A DNA stretch of 46,318 bases. Source: Candidatus Nanopelagicales bacterium (GTDB lineage: Bacteria > Actinomycetota > Actinomycetes > S36-B12 > CAIYMF01). The translations under genes and the position numbers were made by a program. The notes under the pieces were generated by a model. That model was not told where the DNA came from and ran no database searches. It saw only the letters and a program-made list of their open reading frames with translations. Location of the stretch: assembly GCA_017882705.1 (NCBI GenBank), contig JADGOZ010000107.1:1-46318 (forward strand). Reading direction: 5' to 3'. Of this stretch, positions 24,082-32,733 are shown one piece after another (positions within the stretch are counted from its first letter, which is position 1; every line of letters begins with the position of its first letter).

Positions 24082-24575
24082 GACGCGAAGCCTACGGAAC
24101 CCTTCGGCGCGAGCCCACGGAGGGTCACGACCGTGGCCAGGGCAGCCTCGGCGGCCTCGCGCCCCTTGTCCTCGATCGAGCCGGGCAGTCCGGCGCGCGC
24201 GAGCGCCTGGTCCTCGTCGTCGCACGTCAGCAGCCCGAAGCCGACGGGTACGCCGGTCTCCGTGGCGACTCGCGCAAGCCCGTCGGTCGCGGCCTGGCAC
24301 ACGTACTCGAAGTGCGGCGTCCCGCCTCGGATCACCACGCCGAGCGCGACGACGGCGTCGAACCCCGCGACGGCGGCCGCCCGGGCGACGAGGGGGAGCT
24401 CGAAGGCCCCCGGCACCCGGATCAGCTCGTGCCGCACGTCGAGGCCGTCGAGCGTGCGGACCGCGCCGTCGACGAGGCCGTCCATGACCGTCTCGTGCCA
24501 GGACGCGGCGACGACCGCGACGCGCAGGCCGGCGACCCCGGCGACGTCGAGGGCGGGGGCTCCGGAGCCGCTCAT
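24078..24575 (-). CDS. ribH: 6,7-dimethyl-8-ribityllumazine synthase
   Basis: Condenses the pyrimidine and 3,4-dihydroxy-2-butanone 4-phosphate to lumazine, the penultimate step of riboflavin synthesis; forms icosahedral or pentameric shells. 165 residues with [13 protein letters not shown], the substrate loop [30 protein letters not shown] and [14 protein letters not shown]. Start ATG overlaps the ribBA stop (ATGA). The open frame extends upstream across ribBA but that part is not real. Confidence 0.97.
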   Translation of the reverse strand: MSGSGAPALDVAGVAGLRVAVVAASWHETVMDGLVDGAVRTLDGLDVRHELIRVPGAFELPLVARAAAVAGFDAVVALGVVIRGGTPHFEYVCQAATDGLARVATETGVPVGFGLLTCDDEDQALARAGLPGSIEDKGREAAEAALATVVTLRGLAPKGSVGFAS

Positions 24576-25846
24576 GAGGGATTCCCTTCGAGGCTGTCGA
24601 GGTCGCCGGGCAGGTCGTGCCCCATCCGGTCGCGCTTGGTGCGCAGGTAGTCGATGTTGTGCCGGTTCGGCGCGATCTCGAGCGCCACGCGGTCCGTGAT
24701 CGCGAGACCGTAGCCCTCGAGCCCGGCCCGCTTGGCCGGGTTGTTGGTGAGCAGGCGCATCGTCCGCACGCCGAGGTCGGCCAGGATCTGCGCCCCCGTG
24801 CCGTAGTCGCGGGCGTCCGCAGGCAGGCCGAGCTCGAGGTTGGCGTCGACCGTGTCCGATCCGCCGTCCTGCAGCTCGTAGGCCTGCAGCTTGTGCAACA
24901 GGCCGATGCCGCGCCCCTCGTGCCCGCGCATGTAGAGGACCACTCCCCTGCCCTCGGCCGCGACCCGGCGCATCGCCGCGTGCAGCTGCGGTCCGCAGTC
25001 GCAGCGCCGCGAGCCGAACACGTCGCCGGTGAGGCACTCGGAGTGGACCCGGACGAGGAGGTCCTCGCCCTCGCCGATGTCCCCGTAGACCAGCGCCACG
25101 TGCTCGACGCCGTCGAGCCGCGACCGGTAGCCGACGGCCCGGAAGTCGCCGTACTCCGTGGGCATGAGCGTGTCGGCAGCCTTGTCGATCTGCCGCTCGT
25201 TGTGCCGGATGTGGGCGATGAGGTCCGCGATCGAGATCATCACGAGCCCGTGCGCGTCGGCGAAGGCGCGGCACTCGGGAGCCCGCATCATCGATCCGTC
25301 CTCGTTGACGAGCTCGCAGAGCGCGCCGGCGGGCGTCAGTCCGGCGAGGCGGGCGAGGTCGACCGCGGCCTCCGTGTGGCCGGCGCGGCGCAGCACGCCC
25401 CCCTCCATCGCGCGCAGCGGCACCACGTGGCCGGGGCGAGTGAGCTCCCACGGCTCGGTCGCCGTGTCCGCGAGCACCTTGATGGTGCGGGCGCGGTCCT
25501 CGGCCGAGATGCCGGTGGCCCTGACGTCGCGTGCGTCGACCGTGACGGCGTACGCCGTTCCCTTGCGGTCCTCGTTGACGAGGGTCATCGGCGGAAGGCC
25601 GAGCCGGTCGAGGTCGCGCCCGCGCATCGCCACGCAGATGTAGCCGCTCGTCCACCGGATCATGAAGCCGACGGTCTCCTGCGTCGCGCGCTGCGCCGCG
25701 AAGATCAGGTCGCCCTCGTTCTCACGGTCCTCGTCGTCGACGACGACGACGGGGCGTCCGGCGCGGATCGCCTCGATCGCGGCACCGACGTCGTCGAGGA
25801 CGACCCCCGTGCCCTCGGCGGTGTGCTCGGTCTCGTGCGTGGTCAT
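24572..25846 (-). CDS. ribBA: Bifunctional DHBP synthase / GTP cyclohydrolase II
   Basis: Makes both riboflavin precursors. The N-terminal RibB half (about residues 15-210) carries the acidic active-site loop [17 protein letters not shown] and the [10 protein letters not shown] and [10 protein letters not shown] motifs. The C-terminal RibA half has the zinc cysteines in [18 protein letters not shown] and the catalytic [11 protein letters not shown], ending [17 protein letters not shown]. 424 residues, standard for the fusion. Overlaps ribE upstream and ribH downstream by 4 bases each. Confidence 0.97.
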   Translation of the reverse strand: MTTHETEHTAEGTGVVLDDVGAAIEAIRAGRPVVVVDDEDRENEGDLIFAAQRATQETVGFMIRWTSGYICVAMRGRDLDRLGLPPMTLVNEDRKGTAYAVTVDARDVRATGISAEDRARTIKVLADTATEPWELTRPGHVVPLRAMEGGVLRRAGHTEAAVDLARLAGLTPAGALCELVNEDGSMMRAPECRAFADAHGLVMISIADLIAHIRHNERQIDKAADTLMPTEYGDFRAVGYRSRLDGVEHVALVYGDIGEGEDLLVRVHSECLTGDVFGSRRCDCGPQLHAAMRRVAAEGRGVVLYMRGHEGRGIGLLHKLQAYELQDGGSDTVDANLELGLPADARDYGTGAQILADLGVRTMRLLTNNPAKRAGLEGYGLAITDRVALEIAPNRHNIDYLRTKRDRMGHDLPGDLDSLEGNPS

Positions 25847-26439
25847 GAGGTCCTCCACTCGAGCATGCGCTCGACGTACTTCGCGACGACGTCGACCTCG
25901 AGGTTCACGGGGTCGCCGACCGTCTTGGACCCGAGCGTGGTGAGCCCGAGGGTGGTGGGGATGAGCGAGACGGTGAACGAGTCGCGTGCCGCCTCGACGA
26001 CCGTGAGCGAGACGCCGTCGACGGTGATCGAGCCCTTCTCGACGACGAAGCGACCGAGGTCGTCGGGGAGCGAGACCCGCACCACCTCCCAGTGCTCGCT
26101 CGGCGTGCGCGCGAGGATCGTGCCGGTGCCGTCGACATGGCCCTGCACCAGGTGCCCGCCGAGCCGTGCCTCGAGCGTCACCGGCCGCTCGAGGTTCACC
26201 GGCGATCCGGCCGCGAGCGCACCCAGCGACGAGCGGTCGAGCGTCTCCTGCATGACGTCGGCGGTGAACTCGCCGTCGCCGTGCTCGACGACGGTCAGGC
26301 AGACGCCGTTGACCGCTATCGACGCGCCGTGCACGGCGTCGCTCGTGACGACGGGTCCGCGGATCCGCAGGCGCACGGCGTCGCCCTGCGGCTCCACCCC
26401 GACCACGCTGCCGAGCTCCTCGACGATGCCGGTGAACAC
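25843..26439 (-). CDS. ribE: Riboflavin synthase (alpha subunit)
   Basis: Dismutates two lumazines to riboflavin and the pyrimidine. 198 residues made of two similar barrels; the family N-terminus [10 protein letters not shown] is present, with [11 protein letters not shown] in the first repeat and [11 protein letters not shown] in the second, plus [12 protein letters not shown] between. GTG start immediately after the ribD stop, with no gap. Also called ribC in some organisms. Confidence 0.96.
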   Translation of the reverse strand: MFTGIVEELGSVVGVEPQGDAVRLRIRGPVVTSDAVHGASIAVNGVCLTVVEHGDGEFTADVMQETLDRSSLGALAAGSPVNLERPVTLEARLGGHLVQGHVDGTGTILARTPSEHWEVVRVSLPDDLGRFVVEKGSITVDGVSLTVVEAARDSFTVSLIPTTLGLTTLGSKTVGDPVNLEVDVVAKYVERMLEWRTS

Positions 26440-27465
26440 TCAGTCCTCCTCGTGCGCCCGGAGCACCCGGGCATCGATGCGTACGTCGGCGCCGACGAGC
26501 GCGACGTCGGTCACCGTGAGACGCAACGCCTCGGCGATCGTGGACATGCCCGCGTCGGCGAGGGCGCTCGCGCCGGCACCGAGGAGCGCGGGCGCGACGT
26601 ACCACCGGACGGCATCGACGAGCCCTGCTCGGACGAACGCCGCGGCCAGGGTCGGACCGCCCTCGAGCAGCACGTGCTGCACGTCGAGCTCGACGAGTAC
26701 GGCGAGCACCTCGCGCGGGTCGTGCGTGCGCAGGTGCAGGGTCGGGGCAGCGTCGTCGAGGACGCGAGCGCCTGCGGGCAGGTCGCGCAGGCCCACGACC
26801 ACGCGCAGCGGCTGCCGCCCCGAGGAGATCTCGCCCTCGCGGCGTACGGCGAGGTGCGGGTCGTCCTCGAGCACCGTGCCGGTGCCGACGACGACCGCAT
26901 CGACGGCCGACCGGAGCGCGTGCACCTCGGCGCGCGCCGCGGGGGAGGTGATCCAGCGGCTCGTGCCGTCGGCGGCGGCGATCCGGCCGTCGAGGGTCGA
27001 GGCCGCCTTCCAGGTCACGAACGGCCGGCCGTGGGTGACGGCGAACGTCCAGGTCGGGTTCAGGGCGGCGGCCTCGTCGGCGAGCAGGCCGCCCTCGACG
27101 GCCACACCCGCGGCGCGCAGCGTGGCCGCTCCCCCGGCGGCGACCGGGTTCGGGTCGGCCTGGGCGTAGACGACCCGACGCACCCCCGCGGCGAGCAGGG
27201 CCCGCGCGCACGGCCCGGTGCGACCGGTGTGGTTGCACGGCTCGAGGCTGACGACCGCGGTCGCGCCGCGGGCGGCGGAGCCCGCGTGCGCGAGGGCGTC
27301 GATCTCGGCGTGCGGCGTGCCCGCACCACGGTGGTGCCCCTCGGCAAGCACGGTGCCGTCGGGCGCGAGCAGCACGCAGCCCACCCGCGGGTTCGGGCCG
27401 AGCGGGGCGTCGGGGCTCGCGGCGACCACGAGTGCGCGACGCATCGCGTCGGTCTCGGAGGCCAT
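26440..27465 (-). CDS. ribD: Bifunctional riboflavin deaminase/reductase
   Basis: Deaminates and then reduces the GTP-cyclohydrolase product. The N-terminal cytidine-deaminase-like domain has the zinc ligands in PHAEIDAL and [12 protein letters not shown]; the C-terminal DHFR-like reductase domain begins about residue 145 ([17 protein letters not shown]) and contains [13 protein letters not shown]. 341 residues. First gene after the FMN riboswitch, which is expected to switch the operon ribD-ribE-ribBA-ribH (and probably hisE-hisG) off when FMN is abundant. Confidence 0.96.
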   Translation of the reverse strand: MASETDAMRRALVVAASPDAPLGPNPRVGCVLLAPDGTVLAEGHHRGAGTPHAEIDALAHAGSAARGATAVVSLEPCNHTGRTGPCARALLAAGVRRVVYAQADPNPVAAGGAATLRAAGVAVEGGLLADEAAALNPTWTFAVTHGRPFVTWKAASTLDGRIAAADGTSRWITSPAARAEVHALRSAVDAVVVGTGTVLEDDPHLAVRREGEISSGRQPLRVVVGLRDLPAGARVLDDAAPTLHLRTHDPREVLAVLVELDVQHVLLEGGPTLAAAFVRAGLVDAVRWYVAPALLGAGASALADAGMSTIAEALRLTVTDVALVGADVRIDARVLRAHEED

Positions 27466-27526
27466 GCGCTCACCGCCTGTCTCGGGTCGGCGCTCGGGGC
27501 GGAGGCGGACACGGGACGACGGACGG

Positions 27527-27550
27527 CGCCGGGACGGCGTGGTCCCGGCG
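27527..27550 (-). terminator. Hairpin of the FMN riboswitch expression platform
   Basis: CGCCGGGAC and GTCCCGGCG form a perfect 9-bp stem with a 6-base loop, 25 bases downstream of the aptamer and about 60 bases before ribD. It is the best candidate for the ligand-controlled terminator. There is no T run, as with other terminators here. Confidence 0.6.
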
Positions 27551-27575
27551 TACGACGATCGGCCGCGCGCGTCGC

Positions 27576-27727
27576 CTCCCATCCGGACTTTCACCGTCGG
27601 CTCCGGATGGCCTGCGCCGCTGCCGCGAGGCAGCGCGCGCGGGTTGACCGGATCAACCGGCCACTGGCTGTGGCCGGGTCGCGGGCTGACACCGCCGGTT
27701 CGGACTTGCACCGACCCCGGGACGCGC
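27576..27727 (-). ncRNA. FMN riboswitch (RFN element)
   Basis: The minus strand carries conserved RFN segments: GGGGTCGGTGCAAGTCC, then GAACCGGCGGTGTCAGCCCG, a variable stem, and the closing GCCGACGGTGAAAGTCCGGA followed by TGGGAG. Together they form the six-stem FMN aptamer. It lies directly upstream of ribD, the standard location, and should reduce expression of the riboflavin genes when FMN binds. Confidence 0.96.
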
Positions 27728-27753
27728 GAGCTTGTTGTGCTCGTACCCGTCGG

Positions 27754-27759
27754 AGTCTA
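27754..27759 (-). promoter_or_regulatory. -10 box for the riboflavin operon
   Basis: TAGACT about 25 bases before the riboswitch aptamer fits a -10 box. Its TAG is also the stop codon of rpe, so promoter and gene end overlap. No -35 consensus is seen. Confidence 0.45.
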
Positions 27760-28446
27760 CGCGGGCGCGCACCACCACGACGAGGAGGTCGCCGCCTGGG
27801 CCTGCGCCGCGAGCGAACGCACCGCGGCGGCCGGGTCCTCGGCGCCGTACACGGCGGACCCCGCGACGAACACGTCGGCGCCGGCCTCGGCGCAGCGCTC
27901 GACGGTCTCCGCGGACACCCCGCCGTCGACCTGGATCCACAGGTCGAGGTCGCGGCCGCGGACGAGCTCGCGGGCGCGGCGGATCTTCGGCAGCACGACG
28001 TCGAGGAACTTCTGGCCGCCGAAGCCCGGCTCGACGGTCATCAGCAGCAGCATGTCGATCTCGGGCAGCAGGTCGGCGTAGACGTCGACCGGGGTGGCGG
28101 GCTTGAGCCCCATGCCCGCCCTCGCGCCGGCGGCACGGATGTCGCGCGCCAGGCGCACGGGTGCGGCGGCGGCCTCCACGTGGAACGTGACGGACCCGGC
28201 ACCGGCCTCGGCATAGGCGGGGGCCCAGCGGTCGGGGTCCTCGATCATGAGGTGGCAGTCGACCGGGGTCGTGACGGCGGCGAGCAGCGCCTCCACCACC
28301 GGCAGCCCGAGCGTGAGGTTCGGGACGAAGTGGTTGTCCATGACGTCGACGTGCAGCCAGTCGGCCGCACCCGCGACCCGCGCGCACTCGTCGGCGAGGT
28401 GCGCGAAGTCGGCCGACAGGATGCTCGGGGAGATCTGGACGCCCAT
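27757..28446 (-). CDS. rpe: Ribulose-phosphate 3-epimerase
   Basis: Interconverts ribulose 5-phosphate and xylulose 5-phosphate in the pentose phosphate pathway. TIM barrel of 229 residues: [14 protein letters not shown], metal-site [40 protein letters not shown] and [10 protein letters not shown]. The last residues (SSSWWCAPA) are unusual. ATG 28446 begins the conserved part; seven bases before it is TAGCCT and there is no Shine-Dalgarno, so the mRNA is probably leaderless. Divergent from the GGDEF gene. Confidence 0.96.
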   Translation of the reverse strand: MGVQISPSILSADFAHLADECARVAGAADWLHVDVMDNHFVPNLTLGLPVVEALLAAVTTPVDCHLMIEDPDRWAPAYAEAGAGSVTFHVEAAAAPVRLARDIRAAGARAGMGLKPATPVDVYADLLPEIDMLLLMTVEPGFGGQKFLDVVLPKIRRARELVRGRDLDLWIQVDGGVSAETVERCAEAGADVFVAGSAVYGAEDPAAAVRSLAAQAQAATSSSWWCAPA

Positions 28447-28453
28447 GTCGTGC

Positions 28454-28459
28454 AGGCTA
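28454..28459 (-). promoter_or_regulatory. -10 box for leaderless rpe
   Basis: TAGCCT lies 7 bases before the rpe ATG on the minus strand, placing the transcript start at the start codon. No Shine-Dalgarno is present. Confidence 0.5.
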
Positions 28460-28529
28460 TCGGGCACCGACGTCCGCCATCGGGACCCGCCCTGTGTCAC
28501 CATCGCCGTGACTCGAGGCGGAGGTGATC

Positions 28530-29750
28530 ATGGTCGGCGATCGTGCACCCGTGCGCCGGCTGGTCCGTGTCGACCATCCCGACGCGGGCACCCGGCTCCG
28601 CGGTCGCAACGCGCTCGTCGTCTTCTACGGCGTGATCGCCCTCGGCGTTCCCTCCATGATCGGTCTGTCGCTGATCCCCAACGGCCGGACCCTCGCCGCG
28701 ATCATCGCCGGCTTCCTGGTGCTCGCATGGGTCTGCACACGATTCGTCGCCGCCGGCCGCGTCGACCTCGGCGTCTGGACGTTCTCGATCGTCATCATCG
28801 TGGCGGAGGTCCTGTTCCCGTTCGTGACCGGCGACGCGCGACTGACGGCGATCTACCTCGTGATCCCGGTCGCCGTCGCCGGCGTCACGCTGGACCGGGT
28901 CGGAATCGCGCTGATCACGGGCATCGCGCTGGTCACCGGCGCCGTCGTGACCCTGGCCTACCCGCCGATCGACCCGCCTGTCGGGACGCTCGAGATCGTC
29001 CTCGCCGCGGTGGAGATCACCGCCTTCGTGGTCCTGGCGTCGCTCCTCGGCGTGGACGGCGTACGGCGCGAGGCGCAGCGAGCCGATGCCGCGGCGCGCA
29101 GGTCCGCCGACCTCGCGGACGGGCTCGCACGCTCCAACGCCGAGCTCGAGGAGCGGGTGGAGCAGCGCACGGAGGAGCTGCAGTTCGCCCTCGCACGCCA
29201 GGAGAGCGTCGTCGCCGATCTCGCCGAGCTCTCGTTGCGCGACCCCCTGACCGGTCTGCACAACCGACGCCACGCCGACCACGAGCTGCCCCGCCTCCTG
29301 GCGAGCGCGCAGCGCTACGGCCAGCCGCTGGCCATGGCGATGGCCGACCTCGACCACTTCAAGCAGGTCAACGACGACCACAGCTACAGCATCGGGGACG
29401 AGGTGCTGCGCCGGTTCTCGCAGATCATGATCGACAACGCGCGTGGCGCCGACGTCATCACGCGCTACGGCGGCGAGGAGTTCCTGCTCGTGATGCCGCG
29501 GACCTCGCTCGCGCAGGCGCACGTGGTCTGCGAGCGGCTCCGGAGCGAGGTCGAGCGCCACCCGTGGCACGAGGTCGTCGACGGCCTCCTCATCACGGTG
29601 AGCATCGGCATCGCCGACACCGTGCGCCACGACGGGCTCGTCACCCTCGTCGGCTCGGCGGACAAGGCGCTGCACGAGGCCAAGCGCGGCGGCCGCAATC
29701 GCGTCGTGCTGGCCGACGGCAGCAACGCCCCGTCGGACCTGCGGCGCTGA
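28530..29750 (+). CDS. Membrane-bound diguanylate cyclase (GGDEF)
   Basis: Makes cyclic di-GMP. 406 residues: six predicted membrane helices in the first 180 residues (for example NALVVFYGVIALGVPSMIG, LTAIYLVIPVAVAGV), a coiled-coil linker (ARSNAELEERVEQRTEEL), then the GGDEF domain with DPLTGLHNRRH, DLDHFKQVND and the active loop RYGGEEFLL. The product-inhibition I-site RxxD (RGAD) stands five residues before the loop, so feedback control is likely. The membrane part may sense a signal but is not a domain I recognise. I chose ATG 28530 because GGAGG ends 5 bases before it. It ends 1 base before the end of the convergent rsmB. No effector or phosphodiesterase gene is nearby. Confidence 0.93.
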   Translation: MVGDRAPVRRLVRVDHPDAGTRLRGRNALVVFYGVIALGVPSMIGLSLIPNGRTLAAIIAGFLVLAWVCTRFVAAGRVDLGVWTFSIVIIVAEVLFPFVTGDARLTAIYLVIPVAVAGVTLDRVGIALITGIALVTGAVVTLAYPPIDPPVGTLEIVLAAVEITAFVVLASLLGVDGVRREAQRADAAARRSADLADGLARSNAELEERVEQRTEELQFALARQESVVADLAELSLRDPLTGLHNRRHADHELPRLLASAQRYGQPLAMAMADLDHFKQVNDDHSYSIGDEVLRRFSQIMIDNARGADVITRYGGEEFLLVMPRTSLAQAHVVCERLRSEVERHPWHEVVDGLLITVSIGIADTVRHDGLVTLVGSADKALHEAKRGGRNRVVLADGSNAPSDLRR

Positions 29751-29751
29751 C

Positions 29752-31173
29752 TCAGCTGGTCCGGCGCAGCAGCGCCAGGAACATCCCGTCGGTGCCGTGC
29801 ACGTGCGGCCACAGCCGCAGGTCCGGTCCGTCCCCGAGGTGGTCGACCTCGGGGAGCAGGGGGCGTACGTCGAGGCGCTCCACCCCTCCGCTGCGGACCG
29901 CCGCGTCGACGACGACGTCGGTCTCCGCGAGGTGCGGAGAGCAGGTGGCGTAGCCGACGATCCCGCCCACCCGCACCGCGTCGATCGCCGAGGCCAGGAG
30001 CCGCGACTGCAGGGCGGCGAGCTCGGAGACGTCGACCGGGGCACGGCGCCACCGCGACTCGGGACGCCGGCGCAGAACGCCGAGGCCGGTGCACGGCGCA
30101 TCGAGCAGCACCCGGTCGAAGGTCGCCGGAGCCCACGGCCCGGCGGTGCCGTCGGCGGCCACGGTGAGGTGGTGGCCCGGTGCGCCGCGGAGGGCCTTCG
30201 CGACGAGCCCGGCGCGGTGCGGCGCCCGGTCGACGGCGAGCAGGCGCGCACCCCGCTCGAGGCCGAGGCCGGCGAGCAGCGCGGCCTTGCCACCGGGCCC
30301 GGCAGCCATGTCGAGCCAGGTGGTGTCGGGTCCGTCGATCGGGGCACGCGAGAGCGCCAGCGCGACGAGCTGGCTGCCCTCGTCCTGCACACCGGCGTCG
30401 CCGGAACGGACCTCCCGGATGGTGGCGGGGTCCCCGCCGTCGAGCGTGACGGCGAACGGCGACCAGCGACCCGGGTGCGAGCCGGGGAACTCCAGCAGGT
30501 CCTCGACGTCGCAACGACCGGGGCGAGCGACGAGCGTGACTCCGCCGCTCGTGTTGTCGGCCGCAAGCAGGTCCTCGGTGTCGCCCCACGACGCCGAGCC
30601 GCTCCACGACGAGAGCGCGTCGTGCAGCGCCTCGACGATCCAGCGCGGGTGCGACTGGACCACGGCGAGATGCCCGGCCGGGTCGACCCGCGCGTCCGGG
30701 GCGACGACGTCGATCCACTCGTCGAGGTCGCGCTCGCCGACGCGGCGCAGCACCGCGTTGACGAACTTCGAGCGGGCCTCGCCGCCCACGAGCCGGGCGA
30801 GCTGCACCGTCTCGCCGACGGCCGCGTGGGGCGGCGTACGCAGGAACAGCAGCTGCATCGCGCCGAGGCGCGCGACGTCGAGCACGCTGGGCTCGATCTC
30901 CGCGAGGGGTCGCGCGCTGCAGGCCTCGAGCACGGCGTCGAGGAAGCCGCGCCAGCGCAGCGTGCCGTAGGCGAGGGTGGTCGTGAAGGCGGCGTCGCGG
31001 CCGTGCAGGTCCGCGTCGGCGAGCACTCGCTGCGCGACGAGGTTGGCGTAGGCCGAGTCGAGGTCGACCGAGCGCAGGATGTCGTAGGCCGCGAGCCGCG
31101 AGGGATCGGTGGCCTTGCGGTCGGGTCGCCACTGGACCGGGCGGGTGCGGTGGCCGCGCGGACCGTCGGTCAT
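29752..31173 (-). CDS. rsmB: 16S rRNA (cytosine-5)-methyltransferase RsmB
   Basis: Methylates a cytosine (m5C967 in E. coli numbering) of 16S rRNA. 473 residues: N-terminal NusB-like RNA-binding domain (about residues 20-150, with AYDILRSV and SKFVNAVLRRV), then the SAM-dependent NSUN-type domain with LDMAAGPGGKAALLA and the two active cysteines in LLDAPCTGLG and YATCSPHLAETD. Ten bases after fmt, the usual actinobacterial partner (fmu in mycobacteria). Confidence 0.95.
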   Translation of the reverse strand: MTDGPRGHRTRPVQWRPDRKATDPSRLAAYDILRSVDLDSAYANLVAQRVLADADLHGRDAAFTTTLAYGTLRWRGFLDAVLEACSARPLAEIEPSVLDVARLGAMQLLFLRTPPHAAVGETVQLARLVGGEARSKFVNAVLRRVGERDLDEWIDVVAPDARVDPAGHLAVVQSHPRWIVEALHDALSSWSGSASWGDTEDLLAADNTSGGVTLVARPGRCDVEDLLEFPGSHPGRWSPFAVTLDGGDPATIREVRSGDAGVQDEGSQLVALALSRAPIDGPDTTWLDMAAGPGGKAALLAGLGLERGARLLAVDRAPHRAGLVAKALRGAPGHHLTVAADGTAGPWAPATFDRVLLDAPCTGLGVLRRRPESRWRRAPVDVSELAALQSRLLASAIDAVRVGGIVGYATCSPHLAETDVVVDAAVRSGGVERLDVRPLLPEVDHLGDGPDLRLWPHVHGTDGMFLALLRRTS

Positions 31174-31183
31174 CGGAGCGACC

Positions 31184-32119
31184 TCATGTCCCCAGCTTCG
31201 TCCCGGGCTCGGGGCGGGTGCCGCGCGCCCAGTCGGCCGCCGCCATCGCCTTCTTGCCCTGGGCGCGGACCTCACCGAGGACGACGGCGTGGCTCGCGGT
31301 GCCGACGCGCACGCGGTTCTTGTCGACCCCCATCTCGCCCGGGGCCAGCGACGTGTCCTCGGACAGCATCGAGACCGGGCCGAGCTTGATCCGCTCGCCA
31401 CCGAGCGTGGTCCAGGCACTCGGTGCGGGGGTGCAGGCCCGCACCTGGCGGTCGACGCGCACCGCGGGCTGCGACCAGTCGACCTCGGCGTCCTCGACGG
31501 TGATCTTCGGCGCGAGGGAGACCCCGTCGGCGGGCTGGCGGGCCGCGGCCATGATGCCCTGGTCGAGCGCGTCCATCGTCGCGACGAGAAGCCCCGCGCC
31601 GCTCACGGACAGCCGCGCGAGCAGGTCGCCGCTGGTGTCGGTGGGACGGATCGTCTCGGTCACGACGCCGAGGACCGGGCCGGTGTCGAGGCCCTCCTCG
31701 AGCAGGAAGGTCGACGCACCCGTGACGTCGTCGCCGTGCCACACCGCGTGCTGCACGGGGGCCGCGCCGCGCCAGGCCGGCAGCAGCGAGAAGTGCAGGT
31801 TGACCCAGCCGTGCCGCGGGATGCCGAGGGCCTCGCGGGGGACGAGCGCGCCGTAGGCGACCACCGGGCAGCAGTCCGGCGCGAGGTCGCGCAGCCGGGC
31901 GAGGAAGTCCGGGTCGCGCACCTTCTCGGGCTTGAGCACCTCGAGCCCGTGCTGCTCGGCGACCATCGCTACCGGCGAGGACCGCAGCGTGCGGCCGCGG
32001 CCGGCCGGCGCGTCAGGACGCGTGACCACCGCGACGACCTCGTGACGGGAGTCGAGGAGGGCCTGCAGCGACGGGAGCGCGACCTCGGGCGTGCCGGCGA
32101 AGACCAGGCGCACAGTCAC
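31184..32119 (-). CDS. fmt: Methionyl-tRNA formyltransferase
   Basis: Formylates initiator Met-tRNA with 10-formyl-tetrahydrofolate. 311 residues: [15 protein letters not shown], the catalytic region [19 protein letters not shown] (N, H) and D in LDTGPVLG, then the C-terminal tRNA-binding barrel. GTG 32119 overlaps the def stop (GTGA); a second GTG two codons later is a possible alternative. def-fmt pairing is typical: one adds and the other removes the formyl group. Confidence 0.96.
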   Translation of the reverse strand: MTVRLVFAGTPEVALPSLQALLDSRHEVVAVVTRPDAPAGRGRTLRSSPVAMVAEQHGLEVLKPEKVRDPDFLARLRDLAPDCCPVVAYGALVPREALGIPRHGWVNLHFSLLPAWRGAAPVQHAVWHGDDVTGASTFLLEEGLDTGPVLGVVTETIRPTDTSGDLLARLSVSGAGLLVATMDALDQGIMAAARQPADGVSLAPKITVEDAEVDWSQPAVRVDRQVRACTPAPSAWTTLGGERIKLGPVSMLSEDTSLAPGEMGVDKNRVRVGTASHAVVLGEVRAQGKKAMAAADWARGTRPEPGTKLGT

Positions 32120-32661
32120 AGCCAGCGCGAGGAGATGCGGTGCGGGGACATCTTCACCGGGGGTGCGTTCTCGCCGAACCACTCCGCCTCGCGGATCGCG
32201 CGCATGGCTTCCTTGCGCGTCTCCGTGTCGAGGCGGTCGATGAACATGATGCCGTCGAGGTGGTCGGTCTCGTGCTGCACGCAGCGCGCGAGCAGGTCCG
32301 AGCCCTCGATCACGACGGGCTCGCCGAACTCGTTCATGCCCTTGGCGACGACGCTCAGCGAGCGGCGGGTGTTGAACGCGAGGTCGGGCACCGACAGGCA
32401 GCCCTCGTCGCCCTCCTGCATCTCGTCGGAGAGGTCCAGGACCGGGTTGATCAGGTGGCCGATGACGTCGTCGACGTCGTAGGTGAAGACCCGCAGGCTG
32501 ACGCCGAGCTGCGGAGCCGCGAGGCCCGCGCCGGGCGCGTCCATCATCGTGTCGGTGAGGTCCTTGACGAGCTTGCGCAGCTCCTTGTCGAAGGTGGTCA
32601 CCTCCGCCGCCGGCGTGGTGAGCACCGGGTCGCCGAACAGGCGGATGGGCTTGACGGCCAC
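32116..32661 (-). CDS. def: Peptide deformylase
   Basis: Removes the N-formyl group from nascent proteins. 181 residues with all three motifs: [17 protein letters not shown] (metal Cys) and QHETDHLDG (two metal His and catalytic Glu). GTG start preceded by AAGGAG at 8 bases. A TAGACT -10 box lies 36 bases further up, so def appears to begin the def-fmt-rsmB unit. Confidence 0.97.
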   Translation of the reverse strand: MAVKPIRLFGDPVLTTPAAEVTTFDKELRKLVKDLTDTMMDAPGAGLAAPQLGVSLRVFTYDVDDVIGHLINPVLDLSDEMQEGDEGCLSVPDLAFNTRRSLSVVAKGMNEFGEPVVIEGSDLLARCVQHETDHLDGIMFIDRLDTETRKEAMRAIREAEWFGENAPPVKMSPHRISSRWL

Positions 32662-32696
32662 GCGGGGCTCTCCTTCGTCGACGTGCGGGTCACCCC

Positions 32697-32702
32697 AGTC
32701 TA
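32697..32702 (-). promoter_or_regulatory. -10 box upstream of def
   Basis: TAGACT on the minus strand about 36 bases before the def GTG, in the 72-base gap after priA. No -35 consensus is visible. Confidence 0.45.
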
Positions 32703-32733
32703 GGGACGACGGGTCGCGCAGGACGAACGCGCG

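Noticed and set aside
26092-28527. Plus-strand open frame of more than 800 codons across ribE, ribD, the riboswitch and rpe
   Set aside because: It crosses a clear FMN riboswitch and three well-identified minus-strand genes; no domain is recognisable.
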